A stretch of 64,000 nt of DNA, taken from the NCBI GenBank assembly GCA_025934775.1, contig JAICWO010000009.1, positions 1 through 64,000 on the forward strand. Direction: 5' to 3'. The notes under the pieces were generated by a model that did no database searches, was not told the DNA's origin, and saw nothing but the letters and a program-made list of their open reading frames with translations. Position 1 is the first letter of the stretch, and each line of letters opens with the position of its first letter. Shown here piece after piece: positions 41,132 through 50,365 of the stretch. Both the position numbers and the translations under genes were made by a program. This stretch comes from Gemmatimonadaceae bacterium (GTDB lineage: Bacteria > Gemmatimonadota > Gemmatimonadetes > Gemmatimonadales > Gemmatimonadaceae).

Positions 41132-41168
41132 GGGGAGAACTTCAGCCTATAGGCCGCAGCGAAGCGCG

Positions 41169-41663
41169 TCAACCACGACCTTCGCCCAAGAACCATCGCA
41201 TGATGCGTTCGAGACCAGCGGCGTCCTGTTCGTCGAAGGTCGCGCGGCGCTCGGAGTCGATGTCGAGGACGGCGATCAGATCACCTGAGCGGTCGAACAC
41301 GGGGACCACGATTTCCGATTTCGACCGGGCGTCACAGGCAATGTGTCCAGGAAAGCGCTCGACGTCGGGCACGATGACCGTTCGACGCTCGGCTGCCGCC
41401 GTTCCACAGACGCCCTTTCCGATTGTGATCTCGAGACAGCCGACGGTTCCTTGATACGGCCCGACACGAAGGAGCTGTGGCCCAACGACGCGATAGAATC
41501 CGGTCCACAGATGCCGGAAGCCGTAGTGCAGGATCGAGCTCATCGTCGACATCGCGGCGACGTCGTCGTCGATGCCGGCGAGCACGAGGAGGATTTGCGT
41601 ATGCAACTGTGCGTACGCGCGGTCTTTGGGCTGGTGGCGCACGTCCAGAACGACTTCAGCCAT
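41169..41663 (-). CDS. msrC: Free methionine-(R)-sulfoxide reductase
   Basis: A 164-residue GAF-domain protein. Three cysteines at 76, 86 and 110 (GCLEI, GVCGTA, HIACDARSKSEIVVP) have the same spacing as the catalytic set in E. coli fRMsr (84, 94, 118). It reduces free methionine sulfoxide with thioredoxin. Its ATG lies three bases after the stop of the upstream membrane-protein gene, so co-transcription is likely. Confidence 0.88.
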   Translation of the reverse strand: MAEVVLDVRHQPKDRAYAQLHTQILLVLAGIDDDVAAMSTMSSILHYGFRHLWTGFYRVVGPQLLRVGPYQGTVGCLEITIGKGVCGTAAAERRTVIVPDVERFPGHIACDARSKSEIVVPVFDRSGDLIAVLDIDSERRATFDEQDAAGLERIMRWFLGEGRG

Positions 41664-41666
41664 GTG

Positions 41667-42095
41667 TCATCTCGAAATGGCGGCGGCGAGCTGCAGGTGC
41701 AACACGAGTAGAGCCATGCCCTGCACCATGATGCCTACTCCGGCGCCGACCGCGCTCAGGCGCTTGGCAAGCACCCACGCCGTGAGCGCGAGCGTCGCGC
41801 CAATCGCGACGTACCCGGCGTCGAATCCGATGTTCAACCACGTCATCCGATCGAGCCGCGTCGCGGCGGTGAGATCGAGAAGCGAGAGCCCGCGCCATTC
41901 GATTTCGGCGATCGCGCCGATCACCACGCCCCAGCCGGCCAGTTGCGCCGCGAAATGCGCGAGCAGGGGCGAGCGAGCTCGGCGGACAGCGAGTAGCACC
42001 GCGAGCACCGTCCCCGCCACGATCGAGAGTCCCGCCCACGTGAGCATTCGAAGCAGGTGCAACTGCTCCGCGTGAAGAAGGGATTCGGCGAGCAC
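41667..42095 (-). CDS. Four-helix membrane protein of unknown function
   Basis: A 142-residue protein with four hydrophobic segments (about 17-37, 46-64, 91-111 and 115-137) and a WLN-x-GFDAGY motif before the third. The chosen GTG has no clear ribosome site, so the exact start is uncertain. It sits between the BY-kinase-like gene and msrC on the same strand. I do not recognise it. Confidence 0.6.
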   Translation of the reverse strand: MLAESLLHAEQLHLLRMLTWAGLSIVAGTVLAVLLAVRRARSPLLAHFAAQLAGWGVVIGAIAEIEWRGLSLLDLTAATRLDRMTWLNIGFDAGYVAIGATLALTAWVLAKRLSAVGAGVGIMVQGMALLVLHLQLAAAISR

Positions 42096-42152
42096 GCGTG
42101 TGATGCTAGCCGCGTACGGCTGCCGCAGGAAGTGGCGCGAAGCCGCGCGGCG

Positions 42153-43877
42153 TCAGGGCGTCGTGAGTGCGCGCATCTCCGCGGTACGCACAGGTCGCTG
42201 TGCGCGGGCGAGCCGCTCCGACGAAGGCAGTACCGGCGCCGCCGCGTTCCACAGCACAATACCGGCGGGGTTGCCACCCGCCGCCCGGACAGCTTCGATG
42301 GCGGCTTGGAGATCGCGTACGCGCGTATGCCCGATACGTGCGCACAAGATCGTGTCGGCGATAGGCAGCGCGCCGGGCAAACCGGCCGCCGTTTGCGCAA
42401 TGGTCGCCACCACGATCATCGCGTCGTAGTGCCGTGCGAGCCGTGCGCCGTCCTTGCGTAGCAAGTCGGTCGCTTCGGCGATTCGCGGCGCTTGCGATAT
42501 ACCACTCGGCACGACGTCGATCGTCCGATCTCGACCGATGCGAGCTTCGGTGGCGACTTCCGACCACTCGAGCTCCCGACTCATGAGATCCGCGAATCCA
42601 GGCTCGGCGTGTGTGCGGAGGGCCGCGGCGACGGGCGCGGTGTGCGCGTCCGTATCGATGAGAATGGTGCTCCGTGCTTCGTCCGCGGCGATCGCGGCGA
42701 TGTTCATCGCGACGACCGCGGCGAGGCGCGTGTCGTCGCCGGTGATCGTGAGTACCAGCCGGCTCGCGCCCGTGCGTGCCACGTGCAAGTACGACAATTG
42801 GTATCCGTCGGCGCCTGGATCGAAGTACGGAGGTGCCTCACGATCCGCGCTGCGGCGAACGCGATCGGGCGCGCGGGGGCGAGGCTGCACCGTGGCGAGC
42901 ACGCGAACTCCGGTGAGCAGCTCGAGCTCGTGTTCATCGCTCACGCGTGGACGCCGTATCTCGTCTGCCAGTGCCCACGCGAATCCGAGAACGATTCCGA
43001 ACACGAGAGCCGCACCGAGCATCGCGATCGGCGGCGCGTCGAGCCGCGCTTCTTCCTTCGCTTGTTCGACCTCGTGGTCGTAGTCCTTCGCTTTGTTGCG
43101 CGCGTCGCTCAGCGCCGCCGCCGCTTGCGTTTCCAAGGACTGCGCGGAATCGCGTTCCGCGATCCACGACGCGGTGTCGGCTGCTGGATTGGCTGCCACG
43201 ACTTGCCGCGGCGTGGGGGCGGTCAGCCGCGCGATCTGCGCGCGCAGCGAATCGCGCTGCGCCTGACCGACGACCTGGATCGAACGTCCGATGTCGTCGG
43301 CGCGACCGGAGAGCGCCACGTACACGGGATCGGCCGCGCCGGTGGCGCCCAGCGCATCGCGGTCGCGCTCTACCGCGGACAGAGAATCGAGCAGCCCTTT
43401 GGCGCGTGCATTCCCCGCGAGCTGCGGCGACTCGCCGAGCGCGCGATAGCTTGCGCTCACCGGCGCAGTCTCCACTCGCGCGAGGAGCGCGTCGAGATCG
43501 TTGACCGCGTTGACGAGCGAGTCGCGCCGTGCCGTAACGATCGGGCCGAGCGTGTCGACTTTCGGCGCAGGTGCGGTTGCCGCGGTGCTGCGCGCGACGG
43601 CCAGCGACGACTCCGCCGCAGCGAGCCGGGTGCGCGCTTGTACGAACGCCGCGGTTAAGGGAGTTGTATCTGGCCGAACGGCCGCTGGAATGACCGGCGC
43701 CGGCGCGGCGCGACGAATTTGATGAGGGGCAACAATGAGCGCGACCGCTGCCGCGATCAATGTTGCGGTGGTCGCCGCACCGACGAAGAGAGGACGGCGC
43801 ACTGCATTCCGTGCTCGGGCGGTGAGCCACGCGGGACGCGGAATTGGCTTCGGGAACTCGCCCGTCATCTGCGGCAT
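42153..43877 (-). CDS. Wzz/BY-kinase-like membrane protein with degenerate ATP site
   Basis: A 574-residue protein with the layout of Wzc-type polysaccharide co-polymerases. It has an N-terminal membrane helix (32-50), a long helical, coiled-coil extracytoplasmic part (70-280), a second membrane helix (284-304) and a cytosolic Rossmann-like domain. The P-loop position reads TGDDTR (379-384) instead of GxxGxGKS/T, while the following strand ILIDTDAH resembles Walker A' of BY-kinases. ATP hydrolysis is therefore doubtful, and no Tyr-rich tail is present. A structural or regulatory role in surface polysaccharide export is likely. Confidence 0.6.
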   Translation of the reverse strand: MPQMTGEFPKPIPRPAWLTARARNAVRRPLFVGAATTATLIAAAVALIVAPHQIRRAAPAPVIPAAVRPDTTPLTAAFVQARTRLAAAESSLAVARSTAATAPAPKVDTLGPIVTARRDSLVNAVNDLDALLARVETAPVSASYRALGESPQLAGNARAKGLLDSLSAVERDRDALGATGAADPVYVALSGRADDIGRSIQVVGQAQRDSLRAQIARLTAPTPRQVVAANPAADTASWIAERDSAQSLETQAAAALSDARNKAKDYDHEVEQAKEEARLDAPPIAMLGAALVFGIVLGFAWALADEIRRPRVSDEHELELLTGVRVLATVQPRPRAPDRVRRSADREAPPYFDPGADGYQLSYLHVARTGASRLVLTITGDDTRLAAVVAMNIAAIAADEARSTILIDTDAHTAPVAAALRTHAEPGFADLMSRELEWSEVATEARIGRDRTIDVVPSGISQAPRIAEATDLLRKDGARLARHYDAMIVVATIAQTAAGLPGALPIADTILCARIGHTRVRDLQAAIEAVRAAGGNPAGIVLWNAAAPVLPSSERLARAQRPVRTAEMRALTTP

Positions 43878-43895
43878 GCGAAGATACTCTCGGCG

Positions 43896-44381
43896 CTATT
43901 GGACCGTGATCGTGCCTTTCATGCCCATCGCGAGATGCGGTGTGCAGTGGAACTCATACACGCCGGGTTTGATACCGCCGAATGAGATGGTATACGTCTC
44001 GCCCGGGTTCATGAGCAGCGGACTCGAGAGCTCCGAGATCTTCTGATCCATGTTGGCGTCGAGCTGCGCCTTCGATTCGGGTGGAACCGTTGCCGGGTCG
44101 AATGAAATGTTGTGCGGACCGCCGCTCACCATGACGAACTTCACGGCGTCGCCGGGCTTGATGGTCACTGCGGTTGGCTCGAAGCGATAATTCTGTCCAT
44201 CGTCGCCCAGCAGCTTGATCTCCACTGTTTGCCCGGTCGCGGGAATCTTGGACACGATTCCAGTCGCGGTCGCGGTCGGAGCGTGTGGAGTGGTCGTCGT
44301 ATCCGACGACTTACGTTCGCCGCCTCCGCATGCATCGAGCACAAGGGCGGAAACGACAAGGGCAACAGCGTATCGGCGCAT
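43896..44381 (-). CDS. Lipoprotein-type plastocyanin-like cupredoxin
   Basis: A 161-residue exported protein starting at MRRYAVAL, with CAGGG about 6 bases before the ATG. A signal ends at a Cys (DACGG) that may be lipidated. The cupredoxin domain has the copper ligands His in GGPHNISF and Cys-His-Met in FHCTPHLAMGM. It probably transfers electrons in the periplasm. Longer upstream starts carry no signal. Confidence 0.85.
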   Translation of the reverse strand: MRRYAVALVVSALVLDACGGGERKSSDTTTTPHAPTATATGIVSKIPATGQTVEIKLLGDDGQNYRFEPTAVTIKPGDAVKFVMVSGGPHNISFDPATVPPESKAQLDANMDQKISELSSPLLMNPGETYTISFGGIKPGVYEFHCTPHLAMGMKGTITVQ

Positions 44382-44493
44382 GCTCGGCCCTGGTGACACG
44401 CGTTTCGCTCCCGCCATGCGCGTGAAGACTCCTCCGTTCGTGAATCGGTGTACGAGCGCACACCGCATACTGATGCACTGACTTTCCTGATGG

Positions 44494-45795
44494 TCAGAAC
44501 TGTGCCAGGAGCGACTGGTCGAGTGCGGCAGGATTCCCGAGGTACACAAAGCGGAAATCGTGCATGTACGTCACGGCCACGCGGCGGACGTCGTCGGGCG
44601 TGACCCGGCGCAGATCGTCCACGAATCGGGATGCCGCGCGATAGTCGCCATCATAGATCTGCGCGCGCGCGAGGAAAGCCGCCTGGTCGTGGTCGGTCTC
44701 GTTCTTCAGGAAATAGTCGGTGATGAATTGCTGAACCAGGCGCTCGAGCCCCGTCGGATCGATGAGCTCGCGCTGCAGGCGGTTGATCTCGGTTCGCATG
44801 AGACTGAGCGTCGTGTTCGGATCCACTGCCGTGACATAGACACCGCCATTCGCGATGGCGCGCTCGACGAACGGCGCATCGACTTCGTACGACAGATTTC
44901 GACGCGATCGGATCTCGGTGAAGAAGCGACCGGACAATACCGCAGTCGCAATCCGCAGCGCCCGGTAGTCGGGCGTCCCGGCGCGCGGACCGACATAGTA
45001 GCCGAGGATGTAGTTCGTCGGAAGCTGTGCCTGACGGAGGACGAGCGCCCGCCCTGTCTGCGCCGGCCCGCCGGGCGCGCGCCACGTGTAACTGCCGTGC
45101 GGCAATTGGGCGAGGGTGCGCTGCACGAGCGGCTCGAGGTGTTGCCGATCAATGTTGCCGACGACGACAAGGAGCATCCGCGACGTCACCATCTGCGTCG
45201 ATTCGTATCGTCGCAACGCGCTGACGCTGATCGATCGAAGTGTGCTCTCCGTTCCGGTCGGATCGAAGCTGTACGGATGGCCGACGTACGCCAAGCTGTC
45301 GGCGAGGTGATTCACGAGCGGATCGGGATCGCTCAACTCGCCGCGCGCTGCGGTAATCAGGCGCGCGCGCACGAGCTCGACCTCGTTGGAATCGAGAGTC
45401 GGGGCGGTGATGCGATCGGCGAAGATCGCCCACGTCGAATCGAACCTCGTCCGGATGCAGGTGAATCCGAACGCGGTCCAGTCAGCGGACGGATCGATCG
45501 TGAACGTGCTGCCGAGCGCCGCGGTGATTCGACGAACCGCGGCTCCGGGAAACTGCCGCGTGCCACGCTCTGACGCTTCGAGCAAGAAGGACTCGATTCC
45601 CTGCGTGGCAGGCGAGAGCTGCTGGGTCCCGCCGAGGAGAAAGAGATTCGCCGAGACGACTTCATTCGAAGTATTACGTCTCAGAATGACCATGAGACCG
45701 TTGTCATTAAAGCTCGTTGTCTCCGTATCCGCCTGCGCGGCGAGGAGCGTCGGCGCGGCGCAGAGCGCAGCGATCGCCAGGAAGCGCGCGATCAT
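44494..45795 (-). CDS. M16 peptidase family protein, apparently non-catalytic partner
   Basis: A 433-residue exported protein with a signal peptide ending near LLAAQ. It has the two-lobed M16 fold, but the zinc motif HxxEH is absent: the corresponding segment reads TQGIESFLLEA. This matches the inactive partner seen in mitochondrial processing peptidase and in many bacterial M16 pairs. It overlaps the active M16 gene by four bases, so the two should assemble as a heterodimer. Confidence 0.85.
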   Translation of the reverse strand: MIARFLAIAALCAAPTLLAAQADTETTSFNDNGLMVILRRNTSNEVVSANLFLLGGTQQLSPATQGIESFLLEASERGTRQFPGAAVRRITAALGSTFTIDPSADWTAFGFTCIRTRFDSTWAIFADRITAPTLDSNEVELVRARLITAARGELSDPDPLVNHLADSLAYVGHPYSFDPTGTESTLRSISVSALRRYESTQMVTSRMLLVVVGNIDRQHLEPLVQRTLAQLPHGSYTWRAPGGPAQTGRALVLRQAQLPTNYILGYYVGPRAGTPDYRALRIATAVLSGRFFTEIRSRRNLSYEVDAPFVERAIANGGVYVTAVDPNTTLSLMRTEINRLQRELIDPTGLERLVQQFITDYFLKNETDHDQAAFLARAQIYDGDYRAASRFVDDLRRVTPDDVRRVAVTYMHDFRFVYLGNPAALDQSLLAQF

Positions 45796-47240
45796 GGGCG
45801 AGTTCCCGGCATGTCGAGCTCGATGAGCATGGCGGGCGTGAGCTTGAGGAGGCGCTCCGCGTCGGGGGAAAGCAGCACGCCAAGCACGTGCGGCTTTCCG
45901 ATGATGTACGTCGTCGCGTAGTGGATCAGGTCTGACGGCGTCTGCTTCGCCATCGTATCGACGTAGCCATAGAAATAGTCGAGTCCAGTCACCGCCCACC
46001 AAAAGCCGAGTTGGTGCGCGAAGCCGGATGCCCGCTCGAGACTCAATTCGGTGCCGACGATTCGATTCTGCTTTGTGCCTCGGAGCTCCTCGGCGCTGAA
46101 GTATCCAGCACTGGTCACGCTGGCGAGCTCCGCGTTCAATGCCGCGATTGCCCGCTGCAATTTTTCCGGTGTCGTCTCGCCTTCGATGGTGATCGGACCG
46201 ACGTGATTCTGCGTGTAGTAATTGACGCTGATCGATTGAAAGAGGCCGCTGTCGACGAGCTTCCGCTGAAAGCGGGACCCGGGCTGGTTGAGCACATCCG
46301 AAAAGACGTCGGCGGCGTACGTGGACGCGGGGTCCTGGCCGGCACTCGGCCCCTGCCACTGGAGCATGAGCACAACCGTGCCGCCGATTGGCTGCTCGAC
46401 GACGACTGCGGTGTCGTGTGTCAGCGGCGGAATCGGCGGGACGGGGTCGACCACGAAGGGGTCAGGAGCTTTCTGCCATGCGCTGAACGTCCCACGAGCG
46501 AGCGCGAAGGCCTTGTCCGGCGTGACGTCCCCCGTGACGATGATGGCCGTGTTGTTGGGGACGTAATAGCGCTGTTGGATCGCGTGCATCTTCGCCGGCG
46601 TGGTGCTCTCGATGACGCTTCGTTCGCCGAGCGGGTTCTTGCGACTCCAGGCCGTCGTCCACAGCGCTTTCCCCATGGCCGTGGTGAACGTAAAGAAGGG
46701 GTTCGATTCGTTCCGATCATACTCGCCGATCACAACCTGCCGCTCGCGCTCGAGCTCGTCTTGCCGAAACAATGGCCGGATCAGCGCATCGGCGAGAAAC
46801 GTCATCGCGCCGGCGATGCTGTCCGCCGGGACCGTGAGATAGTAATTGACGCGTTCTTCGGTGGTCGTTCCGTTGAATTCCGCGCCCAGCTCTGAGGCGC
46901 GGGCCACGAAGTCGTCCGGGTTGGGGTACGCTTGGTTGGCCTTGAAGAACATGTGCTCGTACAGATGCGAGAGTCCGGAGAACTCGGGGCTCTGCGTGAA
47001 CGAGCCATTCTTCACGTCAGCCTCGATGGTCACGAGCGGAACGGCGTGGTTCTCGACGACCATGACATCGAGCCCGTTGGGCAGCGTGAGGCGTTTGATG
47101 TGCTGCTCCAACTCCGCGCGCTGTGCTGGCAGCGCGGCGGCGAGGACGAGCAGCGCGGCGGCGCGCGCGCGAATCGTGCGAAATGGGCTGCGCCGCCGTG
47201 GCGGCGTTGGACGGTCCGATATTTCTTTCACCATTGACAT
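45792..47240 (-). CDS. M16 zinc peptidase (active subunit)
   Basis: A 482-residue exported protein. Basic residues then a hydrophobic stretch (about 27-39) form the signal, ending near LPAQ. The zinc motif HLYEH is at 92-96, with the third ligand Glu in TTEERVNYY. Its stop overlaps the start of the inactive partner by four bases. The ATG at 47240 shares two bases with the murB ATG on the other strand; an ATG two codons later is an alternative. Confidence 0.88.
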   Translation of the reverse strand: MSMVKEISDRPTPPRRRSPFRTIRARAAALLVLAAALPAQRAELEQHIKRLTLPNGLDVMVVENHAVPLVTIEADVKNGSFTQSPEFSGLSHLYEHMFFKANQAYPNPDDFVARASELGAEFNGTTTEERVNYYLTVPADSIAGAMTFLADALIRPLFRQDELERERQVVIGEYDRNESNPFFTFTTAMGKALWTTAWSRKNPLGERSVIESTTPAKMHAIQQRYYVPNNTAIIVTGDVTPDKAFALARGTFSAWQKAPDPFVVDPVPPIPPLTHDTAVVVEQPIGGTVVLMLQWQGPSAGQDPASTYAADVFSDVLNQPGSRFQRKLVDSGLFQSISVNYYTQNHVGPITIEGETTPEKLQRAIAALNAELASVTSAGYFSAEELRGTKQNRIVGTELSLERASGFAHQLGFWWAVTGLDYFYGYVDTMAKQTPSDLIHYATTYIIGKPHVLGVLLSPDAERLLKLTPAMLIELDMPGTRP

Positions 47241-48195
47241 GACGAGTTCCGATTCTCGAGCTATCTCACGACTCGCGACCGCGCTCGATCCGGCACATCT
47301 GCACCGGAACGAGCCGCTCGCTCCATACACCACCTTCCGCATCGGCGGCCCCGCCGACCTGCTGTTCGAGTCGACCTCGGCCGACGCTCTTGCGAATGCC
47401 GTGCTCGCGGCACGACAGACCGGTGTACCCTACTTCGTCCTGGGACTTGGCGCCAATGTACTCATTGGCGATCGCGGGTTCCGTGGTCTCGTGATCCGGA
47501 ACGTCGCCGCACACCACGAGTTCCGTGAAGCGGGGGAGTCGTGCTCGGTGCGCTCGGAGAGCGGCGCGACGATCAAGGCTCTGATCCAAGAATCGGTGGC
47601 TCGCGGCTGGTCGGGATTGGAGCACTACGTTGGAATTCCGAGCACCGTCGGCGGCGCGATCTGGCAGAATCTGCATTTCCTTTCGCCGGCGCCCGAGCGC
47701 GAGCGCACGATGTTCATCGCCGAAGTGTTCGAGTCGTGCGAGATCGTCTCGCAGGAGAACGAACGGAAAACGGTGGATGCGGCGTACGTGCGGTTTGGCT
47801 ATGACGATTCCGTCTTTCACCACCGTCGTGACGTGGTGCTCGCCGCCACGTTCAAGCTCCAGCGACAGGATCCCGCGGTGCTGCACCGCATCCTGCAGGA
47901 AAATCTCAGTTGGCGCGGCGCGAAGCATCCGTGGCTCGACTGGCATCCGAGCGCGGGCTCGATCTTCAAGAAGATCGAGGGTGTCGGCGCCGGGCGGCTC
48001 GTCGATCAGTGTGGACTCAAGGGCTTTCGTCACGGCGGCGCGCAGATCTCACACCTGCACGCAAACATCATCGTCAACTTGGGCGGCGCGACGGCGAAAG
48101 ACGTCCGGGAACTGATCGACATCGCGCAGGCCACCGTCGAGCGCGAGTGCGGCGTTCACCTGGATCCCGAAATCGGGTTCATTGGCGAATTTTAG
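47239..48195 (+). CDS. murB: UDP-N-acetylenolpyruvoylglucosamine reductase
   Basis: A 318-residue flavoprotein. YTTFRIGGPADLL begins the FAD-binding domain, VLGLGANVLIGDRGFRG and VGIPSTVGGAIWQN follow, and the C-terminal domain has WHPSAGSIFKKIEG. It makes UDP-MurNAc for peptidoglycan. The catalytic proton-donor Ser region is kept. The ATG gives the family's usual short N-terminus, but no ribosome site precedes it, and it overlaps the divergent M16 start. Confidence 0.93.
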   Translation: MTSSDSRAISRLATALDPAHLHRNEPLAPYTTFRIGGPADLLFESTSADALANAVLAARQTGVPYFVLGLGANVLIGDRGFRGLVIRNVAAHHEFREAGESCSVRSESGATIKALIQESVARGWSGLEHYVGIPSTVGGAIWQNLHFLSPAPERERTMFIAEVFESCEIVSQENERKTVDAAYVRFGYDDSVFHHRRDVVLAATFKLQRQDPAVLHRILQENLSWRGAKHPWLDWHPSAGSIFKKIEGVGAGRLVDQCGLKGFRHGGAQISHLHANIIVNLGGATAKDVRELIDIAQATVERECGVHLDPEIGFIGEF

Positions 48196-48201
48196 AGAAC
48201 A

Positions 48202-50340
48202 CTAAAAGGACGCGCCGAAGCCGAACACGAGCCGCCAGCGCGCCGGATGATCGATCGGCCGGGCGACTCCGAGGTGAAGGATGTCGGAAAAGAGCGTGAT
48301 GCCGGCGCCGACTGTCGTGCGGACGCCGTTCGTCGCCGTGGACACGGGCATCGTGTCGCCGGGCGCTCCGAGCGCGCGAACAGCGGCGATCGCGCCCGGC
48401 GACGAGAGCTCAGTCCATCCACCCTGCACGCTCGTCGCGATTCCCGGACTGAATCCCGGGATGTAATAGTTGCGCCAGACGTGATTCGGCGTTTTCCACA
48501 GCGGAAATCGGTAGCTCGCGAAGCCGCGGAAGAGCGCCGCGCGATCGCCGGCGAACTGCTTGTAGTCGTATCCCGGCAACGCTTCGTTGCCGCCGATCTC
48601 GAAGAGCTGCTGTGGCGGAGGATGTGCCCCGAGCAACAAGCCGCCGTCCGCGTGCATCGCGAACGACACCGGACCCACGTAGCGCCGCGCCGCGAGCGAG
48701 AGTTGCATCCGCTGCCAATCGAGATCGCCGCGGCCAATTTCATAGTGCAGGTGAGCACCGTATCCCGGCTCGACGAAATCGCCCGAGACATTCGGATGAA
48801 ACTCGAAGTCCGCGGCGCCGAGCGCATAGTGGCCATCGAAGGCGCCACGGTTCAGGCGAAACGGAGTGGCGCCAGGGACGATGCCGCGTGTGAGGCGTGC
48901 GCGCTCGGCGCGATCGCTTCCGAAGCCGACCTGCGTCGTGACGAGTCCTGTGTTCACCGACCCGAGGATACGCGTGGCGGAGAGCATCGCCGAGCGGCGA
49001 TCCACGTAGTCGAAGTTGTCGACGGAGCCCAGGAGCGCGACGATGCCCGGGTCATCCTCGAGCGGAAGCGTGAAGTCGTTGGTGTTCGCCAGCGCGCGTT
49101 CGCCGCGCGCCGTGATGATCCAATCGGCGGGCTGATACGTGACGAAGCCGCCGCCGCGCGGCGTCGATTCGGTCCACGCCCAGCCGAGAAATCCGCCGAT
49201 GCTGAGTCCCGGCGCCAAGCTGCGAAAATCCAGCGACGGCGCGACACCGGTGAAGAGGCCCTCAACACGGTTGAACCTGAGAATGCGGCTGGTCGTCGCC
49301 GGGAACAGATTGACGCGCGGCGGCCCATCCGTCCGCCAGACGTCGGGCGCCATGTCCGCGAAATCGTCCGCGTGAACCGATTCGGTTTGCTGGCCGATTT
49401 CGCGGTCCCAGTCATGGAACGCCGAGATGCTATCCGATGGAGCCCAGCTCACGGTGATGCGCCGCCACATCGTCGAATCGGAGTTCGTCGCGCCGGTATC
49501 GGTGACCGAAAGATCCGAGAACGTCGACACGAGCCGGAGAATCGGGCGGTTCTGCGACATGATCGGAAAGGCCGCTTGAAACTCGCTTCGTTGGAACGCC
49601 GGCAGCCAATACGCTCCGCCGACTTCAGCATTTACGAATTCCACGTACGCGACGGCCACCACACCGGACGTGCGCAGCACTCTTTCGCTCACGCTCGGTC
49701 GGCCGCCAAGGATCACGAACTGACCGCGCATGCGGATGATCTGATGGCGCGTCGCATCCAGGTCGATCTCGCCATCGAAGGCGCCGAGCCGTGTCGCGCC
49801 GCGAAAGTACGGATGAACGCGCACACGCACGATCGGAATTGATCGTGCACCCTCGTGCAGCGTGGCGATCGTGTCCCCGCCCGAGTAGCGGTAGAATCGG
49901 TCACGGTCCGATGCGAACGGGTGCACCGCCGTCAGCGTATTGTTGATTCGCCGCCGATCGGAGAAGTACGCGCCGAGCGTCAGGCGATCACCGTAGAGCG
50001 TTGGCACCGTCCACGCGTGCACGATGCTGAGAATCGAATACGGAACGCCGATGCTCTGTGATCGGTAGCCCACGACGTGCAGGTCGTACACGCCGCCGCG
50101 TGTCCATTGTGCGTTCGCGGCGAGCTGCTCGATTTCGGCGGCATGCTCGCGCCCGAGCGTGTCTCGAACCATCAGCGACATCTCCGTTTCGACGCGGCCG
50201 TCATAGCCCCGAAGTGCTGGCGGCGGCTCGCGGTTCGCGGCCGCGGCGGCCGCGACGAAGTCGCGAAGCGCCGGGGTGGCGTACACGGACTCCGCGCTCG
50301 TTGCTGTCGCGAGTTGTGCAATGAGCAGGAGTGTCAACAT
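48202..50340 (-). CDS. Large outer-membrane barrel protein of unknown function
   Basis: A 712-residue exported protein. A short signal (MLTLLLIAQLATAT) is followed by a mixed alpha/beta N-terminal domain and many Gly/aromatic amphipathic strands. The C-terminus ends in Phe (FGFGASF) and resembles BamA-type surface antigen barrels. A GNEALPGYDYKQF motif lies near residue 596. The start gives the signal; an upstream in-frame stretch does not. It ends seven bases from the murB stop. Confidence 0.65.
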   Translation of the reverse strand: MLTLLLIAQLATATSAESVYATPALRDFVAAAAAANREPPPALRGYDGRVETEMSLMVRDTLGREHAAEIEQLAANAQWTRGGVYDLHVVGYRSQSIGVPYSILSIVHAWTVPTLYGDRLTLGAYFSDRRRINNTLTAVHPFASDRDRFYRYSGGDTIATLHEGARSIPIVRVRVHPYFRGATRLGAFDGEIDLDATRHQIIRMRGQFVILGGRPSVSERVLRTSGVVAVAYVEFVNAEVGGAYWLPAFQRSEFQAAFPIMSQNRPILRLVSTFSDLSVTDTGATNSDSTMWRRITVSWAPSDSISAFHDWDREIGQQTESVHADDFADMAPDVWRTDGPPRVNLFPATTSRILRFNRVEGLFTGVAPSLDFRSLAPGLSIGGFLGWAWTESTPRGGGFVTYQPADWIITARGERALANTNDFTLPLEDDPGIVALLGSVDNFDYVDRRSAMLSATRILGSVNTGLVTTQVGFGSDRAERARLTRGIVPGATPFRLNRGAFDGHYALGAADFEFHPNVSGDFVEPGYGAHLHYEIGRGDLDWQRMQLSLAARRYVGPVSFAMHADGGLLLGAHPPPQQLFEIGGNEALPGYDYKQFAGDRAALFRGFASYRFPLWKTPNHVWRNYYIPGFSPGIATSVQGGWTELSSPGAIAAVRALGAPGDTMPVSTATNGVRTTVGAGITLFSDILHLGVARPIDHPARWRLVFGFGASF

Positions 50341-50365
50341 GTGCGCGTGGTCCGACGCGGCCGTG

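Noticed and set aside
42153-43877. Call as an active tyrosine kinase
   Set aside because: The P-loop lacks the Gly-Lys-Ser/Thr residues and there is no tyrosine cluster.
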